Below, one piece after another: positions 1-10,914 of a stretch of DNA of 64,000 bases. Under the pieces are notes generated by a model, which had not been told where the DNA came from, made no database searches, and saw only the letters and a list, made by a program, of their open reading frames with translations. Within the stretch, counting starts at the first letter, position 1, and each line of letters begins with the position of its first letter. The stretch is from Ahaetulla prasina (lineage: Eukaryota; Chordata; Lepidosauria; Squamata; Colubridae): contig NC_080540.1 of assembly GCF_028640845.1 (NCBI RefSeq), forward strand, positions 99,442,061 through 99,506,060, written 5' to 3'. Both the position numbers and the translations under genes were made by a program.

Positions 1-994
1 CTTCCTTCTCCCCTTTTTTAAGCATTCCCACCTCTCCTTTCATCTTAACTTCTAACAATGGCAGACTTCCAACCTTCAATACTTTGGTGTAAAAATCCCT
101 TGCTTTAAAAACTGTATTAAGACAATATCTCCCTCCCTTATAGTTTACTGTTAATCCAGCTGGTACATTCCATCTATACTGTATCTGGAGGTTTCTAAGC
201 TGATCCACCAAAAAAGCATATTCTTTTCTATTTCTTAACATTTTAGGCGGAATTTCTTTCAGTACCAATACCTCTTGTCCCAATATTTGAATTTTATTTT
301 TGTAAGAAGCTTGTTAAATCTCATTCCTAATCTTCCTAGATGTAAAATAAATTACTACATCTCTTGGCAAATGTCTCTGCTTTGCAACCCATGAATTAAC
401 ACGGTAATTTTTTTCAATTTGGATTTCAAAGTCCACTGGTTTCTGTCAGATCAACTGTGCAAAAGCCTCTGCAAAAATCTTTTTCAAGTCCTCGCATTTA
501 TTTTCTTTCAAACCTCTTACTCTCAATGCAAATTCCGTAACTCAGTATTGCAATAGAACCTGCTCTTCTTCTGCTCTCTCTGCCTTAATCTGGAGAATCT
601 CTATTTTGTTTTTTGAGTCCAAATTAACTTGATTAATTTCTTCGACTCTATCATCCAATTGCTTTATATTCTCTGCCTTGGTCTGAAACTCCTCTATTTT
701 GCTTTTTAAATTCGAATTAACTTGATCCATCTCTTCCACTTTTTCACCCAATTGTTTTGTGTATTCAATCAAAGTCTTAAATGCTGCCAGCATTTCTTCT
801 TGTACCTCTTCATCCCCAGCTGCAACAAAGTCTTTAATTTTCAATATTTTCTCCTCAATTTCCTTAATTTTTTTATCCCGAACAGAAATTTGAGCCTTCA
901 GAAATTCCTTCAACTCCTCTTGTAGTTTATATAGTTGAACTAACGGCACTCCAACTTCCTTGAAAACAGCAGGCTGTATTTGTACAGAAGCCAT
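1..994 (-). pseudogene. L1 LINE ORF1 (coiled-coil RNA-binding protein), broken
   Basis: The reading frame starts at an ATG at 994 in a good Kozak context and runs leftward for 150 codons to a stop at about 542. It encodes a long heptad-type coiled coil rich in E, K, Q, I and L. Past the stop, in shifted frames down to about position 60, the strand still encodes a second domain (for example EIPPKMLRNRKEYAFLVDQL and FKAREFYTK) that resembles the C-terminal domain of L1 ORF1 proteins. L1 ORF1p coats L1 RNA and acts as a chaperone in retrotransposition. The stop and frame breaks make this copy dead. ORF2 would lie beyond the left edge. Confidence 0.8.
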
Positions 995-1600
995 CTTACT
1001 TTAATTTTATAATTTGAAACAAAGCCAAAGTCTTTCCATAAACACAGTATTTAAGATAAATTAGGTCAGTTGTATAATCCTTCCAGCTTTCACTTTATAG
1101 TTTCTTCATATAAACGTATAATCCAGCAAGTTTAAGCAAAGTTACAAACGGTAACAATGTTAATAAGCACCTCTTTGTCTTCCACTTTCACACCCTTTAT
1201 ACTCAGACGCCATTTCCTTTCTTCTCGAACAAAATCCACACAGGGAGTTGATGTCTGGTACTTACATCTACATTGCCTCCTGGTATTGCTCTGTCTGGTT
1301 AAGTCAAAAATCCATTTAAACTCATCGATCACAGATGTGGACGTGGGCGTTTTGCTCTGCCAAAGACAGAGGCGTCCTAGATCCGGAGCTCTTCGGGCTA
1401 CTAAGAGAGCTTTTCCCTTCAAGCCTCCAGGATCATTCCTGGAGCTTTGGGGGGAGCTCTACCTCCACCCAATCGCTCACCTTTCCCTCTTCACCCAAGG
1501 GAAAGGTTTTCCAAGCCGCTAGACAGCTGATTTTCATTGTCTTAGCAGCTCTACGCAATCCAGGGCTGGCGGTCTAAAAAGACCATCCTCAATGACCAGC
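995..1600 (-). other. Possible L1 5' UTR upstream of ORF1
   Basis: This stretch lies directly upstream of the L1 ORF1 start on the - strand. It becomes GC-richer from about 1330 to 1600, which would fit an L1 5' UTR. No element boundary or target duplication was found. Short overlapping frames on both strands here look spurious. Confidence 0.35.
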
Positions 1601-1620
1601 GGAGCCATAGGAAGTCAAAA

Positions 1621-3109
1621 ATCCATCTTTTGACTAACCTCAAAAGATGAGGTAAATTTCAGATTACAATTTTGCAAAATAAACATATTTTCTGGTCTGG
1701 TCTGAATGTAAAACTACATTTCCCATATGACTATATATTACTTTTAACAACATCTACTGCTCCTTTGAAGTTAAAAGAATCCATCTATTTAGCCTGAAGG
1801 GGGTCTGGGGGTAGATTACATTACATTAGATTAAATTAGATACGAATTATATTAATCAGTATTATGGTGCAGGCTTAGTTAGACAGTCTTCATGCTTTAA
1901 CAAGGTCAGTATAAAAATGGATTCCTGGCCATGCCTATGTTTTCAATAGTTTAGAGATTTACGGAAAAGCTGTATTTTTTAAAAAACAACAATAGTACTT
2001 TCAACACTAGTCACATATATATCCAAGATGTGTCATTTAAAATTCTATGCAGAAATGCAATTTCACAGAGTTAAATATCTCAGTAATTGAGATCAGGGTG
2101 CCTTTGGTAGATAGCAATCATAAATGTAAGCTAAATAAATAAATATATTCCAAAGGGATATATCATATACTGAAGAGCCTTTGTTATTCTGAGATTCCAG
2201 CTACAACAGTGAAATAAAATACAAGCCGACTGCATTTATTATGACCAGCTGAGATTTATCTCTGATCTTCAAAAAAAAAAAAAAATTAAATACATGGCAA
2301 GGAGCATATTATTACTTGGGGAAGAAGCCCTGTATAATTTTATACTTAGGCTATCCAGGATCAAGAATCAAGGAAAATGCATATTTTAACTTAACGTGAA
2401 TAAAGTGGCATAGTTAAATGATTGTTCTCTGAAAAGGCAAGAAAAGTAAAAATAATAATAGCCGCATAAGTTATTTAAGTAGGAAATTCTTCTATTCCAG
2501 CAGCTATACAATGTATTGTCTGTATTAACCTTCTCCAACTCTGCATATTTTCAACTAAGTCATGTTTGAATCAATGAGAGCAAATGAACTTAGATTATTC
2601 ATGATAAAAATCTGTTACATGTAAAATAATCAACGTTTCTTAAGAAGGCTTAAAAATGCTGTTGTATTTTGCTAATAAATTCACTGATTTAAATAATTTA
2701 TATAGCCGTCAAGCTCACAACAATGAGTCTGGATAGTGTACACAGAGTAAACTATAGCTGCAAGCAATGTTCCCTGCCAGATGACTATAATAACTTCTGA
2801 AACTACATGAAGATTCTGCAAGTTTATTCACATAGGAGAGGCAAGTCAATTATTATTATTATAATAGAATGAATAAAATGTATGTGAAAAGTTATCAACC
2901 ATAAACCAGGTAATTCTAAATTGACTAAATATTTACAATAAAATCCCCTTTTTCTTTGCCTATTAGCTGATTCATAAATGTTATTTTCAGACTTCCATCT
3001 TTTTGCCCAGAACTATTTCTAAAGCTGACTTTCTGGTATACTTTGTCTTTAGCGTATCTTGTATGAGTTTCACCATGCTTCATAAACTACATCAATATAC
3101 ATCCTAGTG
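1621..3109. other. AT-rich DNA, nothing recognised
   Basis: No coding region, RNA gene or clear repeat family was seen. It contains only short A/T runs, such as the A tract near 2272-2284. Confidence 0.5.
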
Positions 3110-3245
3110 CAGGGGTGTCCAAACTTGGTCCCTTTAAGACTTTTGGACTTCAACTGGCTGAGGAACTCTGCAAAGCAAAGCTGGCTGAGGAACTCTGGGA
3201 GTTGAAGTCCAAAAGTCTTAAAGGGACCAAGTTTGGACACCCCTG
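3110..3245. mobile_element. Foldback hAT-type MITE with perfect 8-bp target duplication
   Basis: The element starts CAGGGGTGTCCAAACTTGG and ends with the reverse complement of that. The two arms pair over roughly 45 bp around a short centre. The 8 bases on each side, TCCTAGTG at 3102-3109 and 3246-3253, are identical, as expected for hAT transposase. It has no coding capacity, so it must be moved in trans. Relatives of its internal module (AGTTGAAGTCCACAAGTC) occur near 38010, 42640 and 57845. Confidence 0.9.
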
Positions 3246-3313
3246 TCCTAGTGTGTATCATCCATAGGGAAATTTCACACTAACCTATTAATCTGAGTTC
3301 CATCAGTATAATG

Positions 3314-3577
3314 CAGTGGTGAAATCCATTTTTTTTTTACTACCGGTTCTGTGGACATGGCTTGGTGAGCATGGTGTGGCTTGGTTGGCCTAATAGGGGA
3401 AGGATATTGCAAAATCCCCATTCCCTCCCCACTCCTGGGGGAAGGATATTGCAAAATCTCCATTCCCACCCTACTCTGAGGCCAGCCAGAGGTGACATTT
3501 GCCGGTTCTCTGAACTACTCAAAATTTCTGCTACCAGTTCTCCAGAACCTGTCAGAACCTGCTGGATTTCACCCTTG
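3314..3577. mobile_element. hAT-type MITE, ACCGGTTC family
   Basis: The left end is CAGTGGTGAAATCC and the right end is its imperfect complement GGATTTCACCCTTG. Flanking 8-mers are GTATAATG and CTATAATG (7 of 8 match). The inside carries the family's CCGGTTCTGTGG and GTGGCTTGG modules and a partly duplicated GAAGGATATTGCAAAATC segment. Non-coding. Confidence 0.85.
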
Positions 3578-4260
3578 CTATAATGGCATTGGCTAACCTG
3601 AATGATCACTTCCCTGTTCCTCAAGTTGTTGATTGGACTAACCATTTGAAAAGCTAAATAATGAAACAATCCGGTGTGTTACAGCCATAAAGAGGGACAA
3701 TTCCACTTTAAGAGGCATAATTATTTATCTTGCAAATTATCACAAGGGGTAAAAATACTACAGTATATGTATTTTCATTCCTTTTTTTGTAGGGAAACCA
3801 ATGAATAAATGAAGCAGGAAGCCTTCGGCTACTGTGTTGCTAGTGTTACTTGGCAGAGGCAAAGTTTTGAAACAATAGTGTCTTTATTACCAAGTGACTG
3901 AATAAATAATAACACTCTCGACCACAGAAAAACTAGTTTTTTTGTTTGTCTTCATTCTGCAAACCTCCCAAACAAAACAGCTCAGGACTCCAAACATTTA
4001 GGCTAAGACTCCTCAAAAGTGGGGAATCTCCATTTTTGCTGAATTTTTAAACCAACAAAAATAGCTTTTAGCCATCTTTTCAAAGAGTATATGGAAGCTG
4101 TTGTCAGCATAATTAGAGGATATCCGAATGGGGAAAGCTGGTTTGGCTTCAGATTCTTTGCTTTACATACCCATTTATTTGTAAGAACAATGGGCTACTG
4201 GATGTCTACGGAGATTCTCAATCATCCAGGTCATGGTTGTCTCAAAGGTGTTTTTTCAAA
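3578..4260. other. No gene seen
   Basis: AT-rich sequence. The part from about 4195 to 4265 belongs to a dispersed repeat (GATTCTCAATCATCCAGG) that recurs in related form near 23220-23270. I could not assign it to a family. Confidence 0.4.
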
Positions 4261-4271
4261 AGTTTTGAAGA

Positions 4272-4590
4272 TGGTTATTATTATTATTATTTATTAGATT
4301 TCTATACCACCCTTCTCCCGAAGGACTCAGGGCAGTGTACAGCCAGAATAAAAACACAAACAATATAGTTAAGAACAAAATTAAAAAACTTATTATACAG
4401 TTGGCCGAAACTTTAAAAGCTTTAAAAATCTAAAAACCCGATTAAAATTCATATAAAATTTAGAAATATAAAATTTAGAATTTAAAATATAACAAAACTT
4501 AGGCCAGCCCCGCGCGAATAAATAAATACATTTTCAATTTGTGGTGAAAGGTCCGAAGGTCAGGTATTTGGCGTAAACCTTGAATGAAAA
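4272..4590 (-). mobile_element. L2-clade LINE, 3' end only
   Basis: On the + strand it begins with an ATT/TTA microsatellite and the conserved hairpin tail (CTTCTCCCGAAGGACTCAGG), followed by the A-rich 3' UTR. The last codons of the reverse-transcriptase ORF (GGTCCGAAGGTCAGG) end at about 4570. This matches the 3' ends of the larger L2 copies at 32.7, 42.7 and 55.9 kb, so it is a severely 5'-truncated copy. Confidence 0.75.
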
Positions 4591-5097
4591 GCTAAACGTA
4601 TTCAAAGAAAAAACAAAGGAATTCCAGGTGCCTTTTGAAAATTATCTTTGGGGCAATAGGCTACTGGAACAAACTATACATGGATGAGACTCTATGTACA
4701 TACACACATTGTGCATGGATGACACACACACACATACACACAGAGACATATTTTTTTCTCAATTCTTTGAGATGAAACAAAAACCAAAATCATCTTCTTG
4801 GCTTCTGTATTTGAATTTAAAACCCATTAATAAAATTGAAATTATTCAGAGTAGGCAAATCATATTTTTTTTAGAAGGATGGCGATATTTTTATTGTGCC
4901 TAGGCAAAGTTTCAGATGTAAGAGAGATGCATACATTGTAGTCTGAACAGTTGAACACAAATCATGTATATTTATTTAATCCCTCAAATGAGGAATGATA
5001 ATTACTGTATCTAATCAAGTGGCTTCTTTATGAGGTGGCAGATATTTCAGCTGGCACTCTGACATAGTTTCCATCATTTTGTCTATGGGAGAACCAA

Positions 5098-5335
5098 CAT
5101 AAGGTAGTGATTAAGGCAGCAGGCTAGAAACCAGAAGATCATAAGTTTTCGTCCTGCCTAAGGTAAAAAGCCAGTTGGGTAACCTTGGGCCAGTCCTTCT
5201 CTCTGAGCCTTAGGAAGAAGGTGGCAATGGCAAATTTCTTCTGAAAAAAACCTTACCAAGAAAATTACAGGGACTAGTCCAGGCAGTTACCAGGAGTCAA
5301 CACTGACTCAAAGATACACACAAAAGGATTTTACA
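5098..5335 (+). mobile_element. Sauria-type SINE (tRNA head, Bov-B-like tail)
   Basis: The 5' part has a tRNA-like A-box region (AGTGATTAAGGCAGCAGGCT) and a degenerate B-box near 5150. It is followed by the middle module GGCAATGGCAAATTTCTTCT and a tail with GTCCAGGCAGTTACCAGGAG and ACTGACTCAAAG, which resembles Bov-B LINE 3' ends. SINEs of this design are transcribed by RNA polymerase III and mobilised by Bov-B. Confidence 0.7.
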
Positions 5336-5714
5336 TCAATATTCTCCTTAACTCTAGAAAATTACAAGAAATTAAGAATTCCTTCCAAAGGGAAGGGAGC
5401 ATAGTTGATTAAAATACTTATATACAGAGATTAAATACCCTCTTCCAAGTTATCCTAGATTTCCTAATGGTTTCACAAGATATGTAGCTCTGTCTGGATT
5501 TCCCTATAATCCACCAGTAAAGCAGGACATATGACTCTTGCAAATGTCTGGTAAGAGGAACGGTGATTTCATGTTAAATTACATAAAACAAGCATTCCCA
5601 CCCCCTGCTCTTTGGGAGCATAGCAAGTTTGGAGACCTTTCCTATATCCAATCTCAAGCTTGACTCTCCCATTAAATAACATGTGAAAAACAAAAATATT
5701 GTTGATCAGCATAG

Positions 5715-5881
5715 CAGTGGTGCTATTCAGCCGGTTCTATCCAGTTTGGGTGAACCGGTAGCGGTGGCTGCAGGAGGCTCCGCCCACCTTCCTGGACTTC
5801 GTCACGTCCCGTTTTTGATGCTCTGCGCATGCGCACTCACATTTGCAAACCGGTAGCGAAGGTAAGTGAATACCACCCCTG
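5715..5881. mobile_element. hAT-type MITE, 8-bp target duplication
   Basis: CAGTGGTGCTATTCAG opens the element and GAATACCACCCCTG closes it. The perfect direct repeat CAGCATAG flanks it (5707-5714, 5882-5889). The inside shows GGTGAACCGGTAGCGGTGG and GGCTCCGCCCACC, shared with the copies at 7141, 9869 and 40991. Confidence 0.88.
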
Positions 5882-5889
5882 CAGCATAG

Positions 5890-7132
5890 GGCAAGTATTT
5901 GGAGTAATATCAAGGTATTATTGCTTATTACAATTATTTGCAGGCCACCTGATTCACAGGACTTTCTTTGGGGAGGGGGAATGAAGCCAGTTAAAATTCA
6001 TAAATCTTAAAGGGAGGGGAGAGGCATATTTACAATCTGTGTTACTGCAGTGCATACGAATACTACATACACATGCAAGCGTACATACGCTTTTTATCAG
6101 AACAGAATGAAATTTCTGGTAAAGTGAGGTCGGTCCATGTGCCAAATAGCTTTTTTTATATATTGCATACTTTTAACTATAGCATCACTCTTCTAATAAT
6201 TTTTACAGGGCAGTTTGACTGAGACCCAATCCTTCTCAGTTCTCAGTCTGCCCTAATAAGTGCAAATCTATCAAGCATACCAAAGCCAGATGAATGTGGG
6301 TTGTTGTGTAAGAAGTACCAAGGGAGACAACAGGCACTCATGGCGATTTAGTCCTTTCAATTAGTTACACAGTAAAATATGCAAGCACGCCAGTAATAAA
6401 TAACAAATGATTTGCAGGAGGAATCAATGAATAAAAGAGGAACAACAAAAAAATCCCAGGAAAATAGTAAAATGACAGCCTTGAAATAAGATAATAGGTT
6501 GGAATACCTTGGGAAAGGAAAGGATGGGTGAGGGGAAAAAATCAGAATGGAAATCTGGATAAATTAAAGAACTGAAAGATATTTAGAAGCGAATGGGAGC
6601 GATGATAAAGATAAATAAATTGAATTGGGAAAGAGTGTCACACCATGTAACCATGGAAAAGAAAGCCTGACCAGCAACAAGATATTAATCAGTGACAAGA
6701 GGTATATTTCTATCAATCTGTATTTTTAGCTTTCACAAACATCCCATTTTATTAAAAAGGTTGTGGATTGTGTGACTAATTGAAAGTGTCCCCATCATGA
6801 AAACAGACCTGTCAAATTCTTAAATACATTGTTCACCTTCCCCAGCTGGACTTTGTATGAGCAAACCCCAACGATTATGACTTTTCAAAATCCCTTTGCT
6901 CATGGTCCTTTCTACCACAAGAATCCCCAGTCTATATATTGAAAGGGGAGCTCCATGTAGGATGTTGAATTAAAGAAAGGAAGTTAGATACCCATCCTAA
7001 CTCAGGTTGATGTAAAACCAGATGCCAAGAGTTCCTCATTTTGAGTTGAGCAATTGTGATTTGAGCCAAGTTAAAACACAATGTTAGTTCCAACCTTAGT
7101 CATACAAGGGCCTTATTTTGACCATATGCTGA
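5890..7132. other. No gene seen
   Basis: AT-rich. Only short, unconvincing open frames and no recognisable repeat end. Confidence 0.4.
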
Positions 7133-7140
7133 CTGCCATT

Positions 7141-7336
7141 CAGGGGCAGGTTTCAAAACCTGTTGCTACTAGTTCGCTTATGGGCGTGCACATGCTCACG
7201 TGCGCGTGGAACGCTTCTGCGCATGTGCAATGCTTCTGCGCATGAGCAGAAGTGTCTGAGCGGGTGGGCAGAGCCTCCTGCCACCGCTGCTGCCAGTTCA
7301 CCCAATCCAGGGTGAACCAGTAGCAACCTACCACTG
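7141..7336. mobile_element. hAT-type MITE, same subfamily as 5715
   Basis: Ends are CAGGGGCAGGTTTCAA and CAACCTACCACTG. Flanking 8-mers CTGCCATT and CTGTCACT match at 6 of 8 positions. The inside contains repeated CTTCTGCGCATG modules and GGGTGAACCAGTAGCAACC. Orientation is opposite to 5715. Confidence 0.8.
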
Positions 7337-7630
7337 CTGTCACTCCTTATTCCAAAACCATCAAGCAATTCTTGGTTTATCTTTTCCATTTTGAAGCAGC
7401 TTGGTGATCCAAACCTTAAAACAATAAGCATTAATGTTAGGGCTATGCCATGTTTCTGATTCAAAGGCACAAAATGATTTGGAGCATACAGAGTTGCTCA
7501 TGGATCACCCTGAAAAACGGTTGCACCTTGTGTTAGAATTGTGTAGCTCACTGCCATGCCAACCTGGAGCAAATTAATCTATGTGGTTAAAGCACCTTTT
7601 TGCCTTTGAATCCAAACACCTGAATTAGAT

Positions 7631-7691
<61 letters not shown>
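7631..7691. repeat. (GATA)n microsatellite
   Basis: About 15 uninterrupted GATA units. GATA repeats are prominent in the classical banded-krait-minor (Bkm) satellite of snakes, but a single autosomal-size array like this is also common. Confidence 0.95.
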
Positions 7692-7692
<1 letters not shown>

Positions 7693-7727
7693 ATCATAGA
7701 TGAAGAAGAAGAATCGTAGAATCATCT

Positions 7728-8150
7728 ATTGGGATGTCCTTCCTGTCGAAGACTACTTCAGCTTCAATCACAATACAAGAGCAAACAATAGATTTAAACT
7801 TAATGTTAACTGCTTCAATCTTGATTGCAGAAAATAGGACTTCAGTAACAGAGTTATTAATGCTTGGAACACACTACCTGACTCTGTGGTCTCTTCTCAA
7901 AATCCCCAAAGCTTTAACCAAAAACTGTCTACTGTTGACCTCGCCCCATTCCTAAGAGGTCTGTAAGGAGAGTGCATACGAGCACAAGCGTGCCTACCGT
8001 TCCTGTCCTACTGTTTCCTTTCATTATATCCAATTAATATAGTTATTACATACTTATACTCATATATATGCTTATATATTATATACTTACTTCATGCTTA
8101 TGCTTATATATACTGTTGTGACAAAATAAATAAATAAATAAAATAAAATA
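7728..8150 (+). mobile_element. Non-LTR retrotransposon 3' end (fossil C-terminal codons plus tail)
   Basis: The 5' part aligns by eye with the open copy at 41933-42145: both encode the same C-terminal stretch ending in FLRGL and a stop (here 7964-7966). This copy has an in-frame TAG and other substitutions. The 3' UTR ends in TGTGACAAAATAAATAAATA. The motif NRV(V/I)NAWN.LPDSVVSS is typical of Jockey/CR1-type LINE C-termini; the exact clade is uncertain. Confidence 0.7.
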
Positions 8151-8164
8151 AAGAAGAAGAAGCT

Positions 8165-8262
8165 TCTTGGATGAGAAGTGAAACGTCTTCAAAGAAAAGT
8201 AGAAATTCCAGTTGCCTCTTAAAAAAGCACATTTGGGACAAATAGACAGACAGACAGACAGA
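8165..8262. repeat. Dispersed repeat fragment ending in (GACA)n
   Basis: GATGAGAAGTGAAACGTCTT and CAGTTGCCTCTTAAAAAAGC form a repeat fragment with relatives near 4590-4660 and 23190-23220. It ends in about four GACA units (8243-8261). Family unknown. Confidence 0.45.
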
Positions 8263-8419
8263 ATATATATTTCATTCTATAAAACAAACTAGGCGTTTCA
8301 CTATTTGAACTTAATCAAGATATAAACATGACCTAGCAGCATCTTTTTTCTGCTGCATCCCCATGACCATCTTATCCCAAGCCATTGCTGAAACAGCTTA
8401 AATTATTCATAGTTGACTC

Positions 8420-9245
8420 ATGCTAAGACAATGTTTTTTTCTCTTAAGTCGACATCCATTTCAGCTGCAAGATGTGTACTATCAAGATGAGGTGGACCAG
8501 TTACTTTCATGGTATGGAGACAATAATTTGGTCCTTAACACCAATAAGACCATGGAGCATATAGTGGACTACAGAAGGAATAGATCAGACATCCAGTCCT
8601 TGGTTATCAATGGAGACCAAGTGGAGCAAGTGACCAATTTTAAGTTTCTGGGTGTTATCATAAAAGAGGACCTGACCTGCGGCACTCACATTGCAGCATT
8701 GGTCAAAAGGGCCCAGCAGAGATTATATTACCTGAGAGTTCTCAGGAAACAACAACTGAATGAAAAAATGCTGGTGACCTTCTACAGTATAGAGAGTATC
8801 TTAACTTACTGCACTTGTGTATGGTTTGCTAATTGCACAGTGGCAGATAGGACAGCACTCCAGAGGGTTAACATCATTGCTCAGAGGATCATTGGTTGCC
8901 CTCTCCCCTCCTTGGAAGGGGAATGCCTTAAGAAAGTTCAAAACATTCTTAAAGATCCATCTCATCCTGGGCACCCTTTTTGTGAACTATTACCATCTGG
9001 CAGACGGTACAGGATAATAAAAACAAGGACAAATAGGCTGAAAAACAGCTTCTATCCCAGAGCAGTAACTATGTTGAATTCTACTGTATAGTGCAATATT
9101 AATGCAGTATCATGGTTTTCAATTCAATTGTGTAGGATGTGAAGGATGTGTGTTTTTGTTTTATTTTTTTATTGTTTTCCTATGTATGATGTACACTGAA
9201 GATGGCTTTTAATTTCATTGTACGAAGTGCAATGACAATAAAGCT
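8420..9245 (+). mobile_element. Rex1/Babar-clade LINE, C-terminal part of reverse transcriptase and 3' UTR
   Basis: An open frame of 223 codons (8420-9091) encodes the part of a Rex1-type polyprotein downstream of the catalytic palm. Visible motifs are FKFLGVIIKEDLTCGTHI, VKRAQQRLYYLRVL, ALQRVNIIAQRIIG and DPSHPGHPF..LLPSGRRYR. The frame starts mid-domain, so the copy is 5'-truncated. The first 15 or so residues are probably flank. The 3' UTR ends at GCAATGACAATAAAGCTTAA, a typical Rex1 end. No catalytic YADD remains, so it cannot move. Confidence 0.85.
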
Positions 9246-9248
9246 TAA

Positions 9249-9373
9249 TTAGTGGTGGGTTTGTACTGGTTCGCCCCGGATCAGGCAAACTAGTAGTGGC
9301 GGTGGTGGGAGGCTTTGTGCATGTGCGCGCGCATGAGCAAATTAGTAGCAAACTAAATTGAAACCCACTACTG
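9249..9373. mobile_element. hAT-type MITE inserted at the Rex1 3' end
   Basis: AGTGGTGGGTTTGTACTGG opens and TTGAAACCCACTACTG closes it. AAGCTTAA occurs at 9241-9248 and again at 9374-9381, an 8-bp target duplication made from the last bases of the Rex1 element. It is therefore younger than that LINE copy. The first base of the left end differs from the family (T for C). Confidence 0.8.
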
Positions 9374-9381
9374 AAGCTTAA

Positions 9382-9860
9382 CTATTATGATTCACCACCC
9401 ATTATATCGGAGGTGTGAGCAAGTAACCAATAATGGGTGGCATTGCCCAGCTGCTTCTGACCATTTCAGGCTGATCCGTGCCTGAACTTCCTTTCTGGTC
9501 AGTTTTGTCTGCCTTCATTCCTCTGCTCTTGTCTCCTAAAGAACTGGATGTAGCAGGAATGTGCCAGACATCTATTAAAACTGCATAAGTGGGCCAGGCT
9601 TATTGGAAGAGCTTCAAGACTGTTTCCACTGCCAGTTTAGCATAAAGCTGGAATAGCAAGCCAATAACCCCTCCACAATGACTCCTGAATAAGAAATAGA
9701 AGAGTCTGAGACTCAAACATTGTTGTACTAAAAAAGAAAGAAAGAAAGAAAGAAAGAAAAGGGAGAGGCCCAAGAGAAAAATCTCAAATAAAAGTTATTC
9801 TTGTGATCTGGCAACCTCTGCAATCCCAATTGTTTGTTTGTTTGTTTCTGATGTTATTCA
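9382..9860. other. No gene seen; (AAAG)n microsatellite at 9735-9760
   Basis: Nothing coding was recognised. A short AAAG array is the only clear structure. Confidence 0.5.
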
Positions 9861-9868
9861 GTTCAAAC

Positions 9869-10041
9869 CAGTGGTAGGTTGCTACTGGTTCATCCCGGAT
9901 TGGGTCAGCCGGTCGCAGTGGAGGTGGGAGGCTCCACCCACCCAGACGTCTCTGCACATGTGCAGAAGCATCACGTACATATGTGAGCACGCATCTGCCC
10001 ATGAGCAAACCGGTAGTGACTGAAATTGAAACCCACTACTG
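9869..10041. mobile_element. hAT-type MITE
   Basis: Ends CAGTGGTAGGTTGCTACTGG and GAAACCCACTACTG. Flanking 8-mers GTTCAAAC and GTTCAGAC match at 7 of 8. The internal GGCTCCACCCACCC and GAGCAAACCGGTAGTGA place it with 5715 and 40991. Confidence 0.85.
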
Positions 10042-10049
10042 GTTCAGAC

Positions 10050-10630
10050 TATGACAGAACAAGGAGAAGGGAGGAAGGAAGAAACCTAGAGACAATGAAG
10101 AGAATCCTGCAGCTAACCCCATTGCTGTTTACAGGTTGTTTATCCATAATCAGGGCTGCACCATTCAGCAGGGAGCCAAAACGAACAGAACAGAAGCAGC
10201 AGATTTCATACCTCTATATTTTTCTGCCCTCATAAAGGAAAGAATTACACAGGAACTGTACATTTTTATCATTGACTTTAAGTTGGTTTGCAAATTCCTC
10301 TTTCAAATTAGTTTAATTTCAGACCTGCTCAGAACTATCTTCTGCCCAAAAGCATTCCAAAACACTGTGATTATGTTAAAAATTGCGCTCAACCGTCCTC
10401 CAGTGAAAAGTAGCGAAAGGAGCCCTGTAGAGGAGGTGCACTGATGCTGAGCCAATTTTCGGTTGGCAATCACAACTTGGAATTGCCAGTGCTATTCAAG
10501 TCTCAAATGGCTGGACAATCATTTTGCTCACGATAGCACAATCTGTTTCAGGATTCTCATGCAGGTTAAACAGTTTGTTACATCCAAGGAACATATTTTC
10601 TAAATGCTTAGCTTCAAGTACTACAGTGGT
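10050..10630. other. No gene seen
   Basis: Short open frames only, without recognisable similarity. Confidence 0.4.
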
Positions 10631-10634
10631 TTTT

Positions 10635-10912
10635 TATTTATTTTTTTTATTTTTTATTTGCATTTATATCCCGCCCTTCTCCGAAGACTCAGGGCGGCTT
10701 ACACTATGTTAGCAATAGTCTTCATCCTATTTGTATATTTATATACAAAGTCAACTTATTGCCCCCAACAATCTGGGTCCTCATTTTACCTACCTTATAA
10801 AGGATGGAAGGCTGAGTCAACCTTGGGTCTGGTGGGACTAGAACCTGCAGTAATTGCAAGCAGCTGTGTTAATAACAGACTGTCTTACCAGTCTGAGCCA
10901 CAGAGGCCCTAA
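10635..10912 (-). mobile_element. tRNA-derived SINE with L2-type tail
   Basis: Read on the - strand it has a tRNA-like head (GTGGCTCAGACTGGTAAGAC) and a B-box-like GGTTCTAGTCCCACC. The body carries CTTTATAAGGTAGGTAAAAT. The tail has the hairpin CCGCCCTGAGTCTTCGGAGA, the same hairpin seen at L2 3' ends. A second copy lies at 51182-51440 on the + strand. Confidence 0.8.
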
Positions 10913-10914
10913 AT

